From assembly GCA_033398695.1 (NCBI GenBank), contig CM065804.1:39695501-39759500 (forward strand): a stretch of DNA of 64,000 nt, in the 5' to 3' direction. Below are positions 60,199 to 64,000 of this stretch, in pieces (within the stretch, counting starts at the first letter, position 1; each line of letters starts with the position of its first letter). The notes beneath the pieces are model-generated. The model saw nothing but the letters and a program-made list of their open reading frames with translations, did no database searches and was not told the origin of the DNA. The DNA is from Orobanche coerulescens. Its lineage: Eukaryota > Streptophyta > Magnoliopsida > Lamiales > Orobanchaceae. A program made the position numbers and the translations under genes.

Positions 60199-62144
60199 TG
60201 TAATATCCGTACTTTCCATTTTAGCAGTTTCCATTTTTGGTGTATGTCTATTCTTATTGACTCGCTTGTAACTGTTTTGATGTTTTTAAACTATTTGTTC
60301 TTGGTGTTTTTCCATTTAGTGGAGCTTCGGATGTGTTTTTACGTGATTTTGCCTTATATTATGATCTTGTTGTATGTACATTCGATTCTCGTAAAACTCG
60401 TTCGTTTTTGTTGTTTCTTCATTTACATGAGTTCGTATGGTTGAGTTGTTCATGTTGTGAGTTTCGGTTTGTTAATCCGACGCCGTATCGTGATTTCCGA
60501 ACATTTGGGCCATTTTATAATTTCCTTAAACTTAAGGGAAGTTTACTTCCATCATCGAATTCCGAACCTTCGGGAAGTCGGAATTATGTTTCCTTTTTGC
60601 GCTTAGATTCTTCATCGAGAATACTTCGTAACCATATTTTTGGTTCATCAGCATGTCCGGGTTTTGGGGTCGTTCGGAACGGTTTTGGACAGCAGCTTCT
60701 CATACTGCTGTCCAGTAGGGTGTTACGGCCGTAACACCCCATTCGTTACGGCCGTAAGTTGTCCATGTTACGGCCGTATGTCACCCATGTTACGGCCGTA
60801 ACAGCCCGCTGTTTTAAATCAGTGGGCAGAAGTCAGAAACCTCATTTTCATCCTTCCTTTCGTTTTCTTCGTCGGGCGACACAAGAACCTCCAAGGCGAT
60901 TTCCATCACTTTCAATCTGTGTATTTTTCACCCTTCATCACCGTGAGATAGTAGGAGCACATCATCTTCAACGTAATCATCTTCCTCCACCGGAATTCAA
61001 GGTATTTTCGTCTAGAACCTTAACTTTGTCAATTTTGTCGGTTTTTCGGGTTTTGCTTGTTAAACTCGAATTGTTCAATTATATTGTAATATTCCTTATC
61101 GATTATTGTTATTGGGTGATTCCCAATCCGATTCCGTCGTGTTTATTCTGTGGATTGTCAATTCGGGGGGCTTTTGTGAAAACCCTCGCCCGTATCAATT
61201 ATACGTTTGTCGTCATAACTTGTAATCGGGGTTGTGCGCGTATTCGATTTGATTATTGTTATCGTATAGTACTGAGTTGTGTTAATCCGTCATTAAGGAA
61301 CAGTCATGTTCCCTCCGGGTTAATCGTAGTCGTTGTTCGTTCCTGTTTCGTCGAAGATGTCTCGAAGGCAAGTACTTTACATTTGTTTGCATATTCTAGT
61401 AATTTGGATTATGGCTTTCCGTGTATGTTGTGGATGTATATGTATGTTCACCCAGGGATGGTCTTACGGGGCCTCTGGGGATATGTATTGTCGTGTGTGT
61501 GCGTATCATGAACTGGGGTTAACCACCCACGAATGGTTGGACGGGGCCTCTGCGGGGTACGGTGGCCGTGAGTTTCGTACCAATGGTTAACCTTTGAAAT
61601 GTTTTATCGGGGAAATGTGTTTTGTGCTTGTGCACCGTAATATTCCGGAATATAAATGTTTTCTAAAATGATTTTGGCGCATATTTCATCTGATTAGAAT
61701 TGTAGTTCAAATGGATTCTACTTGCACTAGCAATTGTCGCTAACCCTTTAAATGGGGGAAATACTTTTGTATTTCAGGTACAGGTCATGGAGGCAAATGA
61801 GCATGCGGGCCGTACGAAGATGATGGGCAAGAGTGATTCTGTTCAGTGGTCATCTGTTTGGTGTCATGTCTTTTTAAATTTATTTATCATGTCATTTGCT
61901 TAAGTACTCGAGTACTTCCTTCTTGCATTTATTATTGCCGTGTACCCATTTTGGGGAAGATTTGATATTGAATGGTATTATTGAGTTCAGTATTTTGTTT
62001 TGAATGTCTTGAATTTTGGAATCGTGTGTATGTCGATGATGTTTGTCTTTTGTCGTAATGTCGGATTGGTACATTAGCCTGGTGGATTCCAAAGGGTGGG
62101 GTCCATGGCGCTGTAATATTCCCTGAACGTCTTGGGGTGTTACA
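60199..62144 (+). repeat. T2 Tekay 3' LTR, full length (1,946 bp)
   Basis: Starts TGTAATATCCGTACTTTCC, ends CTTGGGGTGTTACA. Contains four TTACGGCCGTAA-type palindromes (60722-60805), a two-copy repeat with GGGGCCTCTG (about 61455-61560), and the conserved end module GGCGCTGTAATATTCCC. Right flank TCTTT is Sirevirus sequence. The 250-codon ORF at 60759-61511 overlaps these features and is not considered a gene. Confidence 0.8.
60722..60805 (+). promoter_or_regulatory. TTACGGCCGTAA palindromes in the T2 LTR
   Basis: TTACGGCCGTAA or near copies occur four times in about 85 bp. The position within the LTR matches the arrays of X and Z. The TATA-like TTTTAAAT at about 60813 is weak. Confidence 0.5.
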
Positions 62145-63020
62145 TCTTTACTGTGATTTATACAAGTATACATTGCAAAACCCTGTACGCAGTAAGCAAA
62201 TAGGAGAAAGCATAGTTGCTATATTTACAGCAACTCACTTTAACGAACTTCCGCTACGCACTCACATTCAAAAATCATATAGCTTGTTGTACTATCACTT
62301 TTCAAGTTGTATTCTCTATACTTAGTGGCCAACAACTCTCATTGGTGAAGATCAAATCCAAGAAAGAGTAGAATCAAGCAGTAGATTCTTTTTAGATGAT
62401 GATGACAACTGCAACTGATTGATGGCCAACCTAGCTGATGAATAGGTAACATCTAAACCTCCAACTTCAGGATATGCCAGCTCAGACATGTCTGAAGATA
62501 TTGATCTTCACAAATATGTAAATCAGCTTTTAAAAGATTTTGAAACACTTAAAACTGCACATCTGACTGTGACAGTTGAGAATACACAGCTGAAGGGTGA
62601 GAATAGGTTGTTGAAAAATGATTTGTACAAACTCAGCCTAGAGTCACCAAACATCATATCTGAGTTTGAAAAACAGACTGATAATAATTTGAAAAACTCA
62701 GCTGAAATTACCACAGCTGAGATTAAGAGGCTGACTACTTTAAACAGTGAAAAATCAGCTGCACTTGCTCATATCAAAACTGAGTTTTCTAAACTGACAC
62801 ATCCAAGTAATACACAAGCTAAGTAAATAACATATTTAAAAGCATATATAACCTTAGATGGTTTGTGTATAAACTAGAGGCTACTTTATTTAAATCAGGC
62901 CTTATATATGACCCAAATACTCCCTCAAGTTAAAAAACCACTTTCATTAAGGGAGAAACACTTGTCCAGATTGCTGAGCCTGCAAAGAAATCTGTATTTA
63001 AAAATAGGGAGCAGCCCAGC
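62145..63020 (+). pseudogene. Sirevirus-like gag remnant
   Basis: After the T2 LTR, 200 bp of non-coding DNA lead to a gag remnant: LMANLADE-stop at about 62422, the usual sequence after the zinc knuckle of Sirevirus gag. A 112-codon open frame (62488-62826) follows, starting MSEDIDLHKYVNQLLKDFE, a predicted coiled coil. At about 62970-63020 comes VAEPAKKSVFKNREQP. At 63021 an LTR starts abruptly, so pol is deleted. Confidence 0.6.
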
Positions 63021-64000
63021 TGTTGGGATAAACAATCTTGTATCCTATTTTGATAATGGCCATCATACATCAAAGGAGTCGAAAGAGCTGAAATGCCGCT
63101 AAGTATGGAAGCTGTCTGGAATCTCCATACAACCCCTTCCATACAGCATTGTACCCTTACAGTCTATCTTACAGAGCCTACAACTACAGCAAAAGACAAG
63201 CGCCGGATACAGCAGACAAGCTGTAGGATGTTTTACTTAGGAAAAATAAAACACATCCGACAGGCCTGATTAAAAAATGCTTTAAACCATTGTGAAATAC
63301 ACTTTGTTTATTCATAAAATATTCACGGTTAAAGAAGCATTTATTGCTGATAGGACAACATTTAATGCAGCCGGAGTGAGAAAAGTCTGAATGCACTGAA
63401 GAGCATTTAATGCGAAGTCAAAAAGAATGTCTGACGCATTAAATGCGATCTACTTTTATTTAAATATTCAGCAAGCCACCAATCAGAGACGTCAACATCT
63501 CACCTACCTGCAACGGATATATTTATAATGGATGCATTTTCCAAAGGTTATAAATACCCCAAGCCAGATGACCTAAACACACGAAGATCATATATCGCAA
63601 AAGCTCTGACAAATTAGTTTGACATTCTAGCGATTACAATATAGTATATTTCATAAGCATACAACAGGTATTCAAGCGAAGAAATATACAAGTCCTCAAC
63701 GCAAACAACACAGCATACAGTAAACATATATCAAAGATCAAGTTGCTGTTCAGAGAATTCTACCTTTATCATTGAGATAATCACCAACCCGGTGTGGACT
63801 ATAGATCCTTGCGTATTCCGACCTGTGTGGGAAGAATAGAATTGTAGACGAAGCTTTAAACTGTGTGTGACGACGCAAGTCAAGAAAGAGATCAAGTCAA
63901 TATGTGTGAACGACAATAAGCTTCGGTCCCTATAACAATCTGTGTGAACGTTACATAGACAAGGTTTAGTTATAGTCACATAGTTGTGTACGTAGTGATT
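63021..64000 (+). repeat. Sirevirus-like LTR, runs off the right edge
   Basis: Begins TGTTGGGATAAACAATC, a common Sirevirus LTR start. TATAAATA at 63549-63556 is a good promoter position, about 530 bp in. The LTR continues past 64000. No polypurine tract precedes it, consistent with a deletion joining gag to the LTR, or with a different copy. Confidence 0.55.

Noticed and set aside
60759..61511. A 250-codon ORF
   Set aside because: Lies wholly inside the T2 LTR over palindromes and repeats; low-complexity hydrophobic product without a domain.
1..64000. tRNA or rRNA genes, or organelle insertions
   Set aside because: No cloverleaf-like or rRNA-like blocks were noticed. The only tRNA-related sequences are retroelement primer sites.

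Overview
This is plant nuclear DNA, almost certainly from a eudicot. It is a block of nested LTR retrotransposons and DNA transposons with no intact host gene. Evidence for this: Copia and Gypsy pol fragments of plant type, tRNA-iMet primer sites, chromodomain chromovirus integrases, CACTA transposons and GT-AG spliced gene scraps. The product of the large ORF near the left edge resembles Apiaceae transposon proteins, from memory only. Nearly every coding region is broken.

Layout. 1-4560: 3' end of a Sirevirus-like Copia element on the minus strand (LTR, polypurine tract, large broken extra ORF with its own TATA box, repeated polypurine tracts). 4738-6348: a Tork/Angela-like Copia 3' end and LTR. 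6473-27300: family X, a non-autonomous Tekay-type element with 2.4 kb LTRs and a 4.0 kb non-coding interior. It is present as LTR-interior-LTR-interior on the minus strand, then a plus-strand copy, then another minus-strand copy; the last two form a palindrome with 4.6 kb arms. 27441-28426: a Tekay-type gag fragment between perfect 28-bp inverted repeats. 28606-32384: a diverged X copy (X'). 32385-41375: Angela-like copies B, D and C (C has the best integrase) and a stray RNase H piece. 41370-48328: family Z, with a 4.83 kb LTR but only a 381-bp interior.

48342-54767 is the main discovery. It is a CACTA transposon (3-bp TAC target duplication, 30-bp TIRs) carrying spliced exon fragments of at least four unrelated host genes: a ubiquitin-specific protease, a KDEL receptor (ERD2), an ARL1-type GTPase and a TOM1-like (TOL) protein. 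All lie on the minus strand, downstream of a possible promoter. The CACTA element sits inside the LTR of a Tekay chromovirus (T1, 54768-56819), whose pol is split by a second CACTA element (56820-58874) carrying Ulp1-protease exons. A second Tekay 3' end (T2, 59513-62144) is inserted in another Sirevirus-like element that runs off the right edge.

X, Z, T1 and T2 share LTR termini (TGTAATATCC...GGTGTTACA where both ends are seen). Upstream of each TATA box, or candidate TATA box, is a cluster of short perfect palindromes whose sequence is specific to the family. That is a second pattern worth following. Many junctions carry microhomology or patchwork filler, so some inverted joins could be assembly errors.
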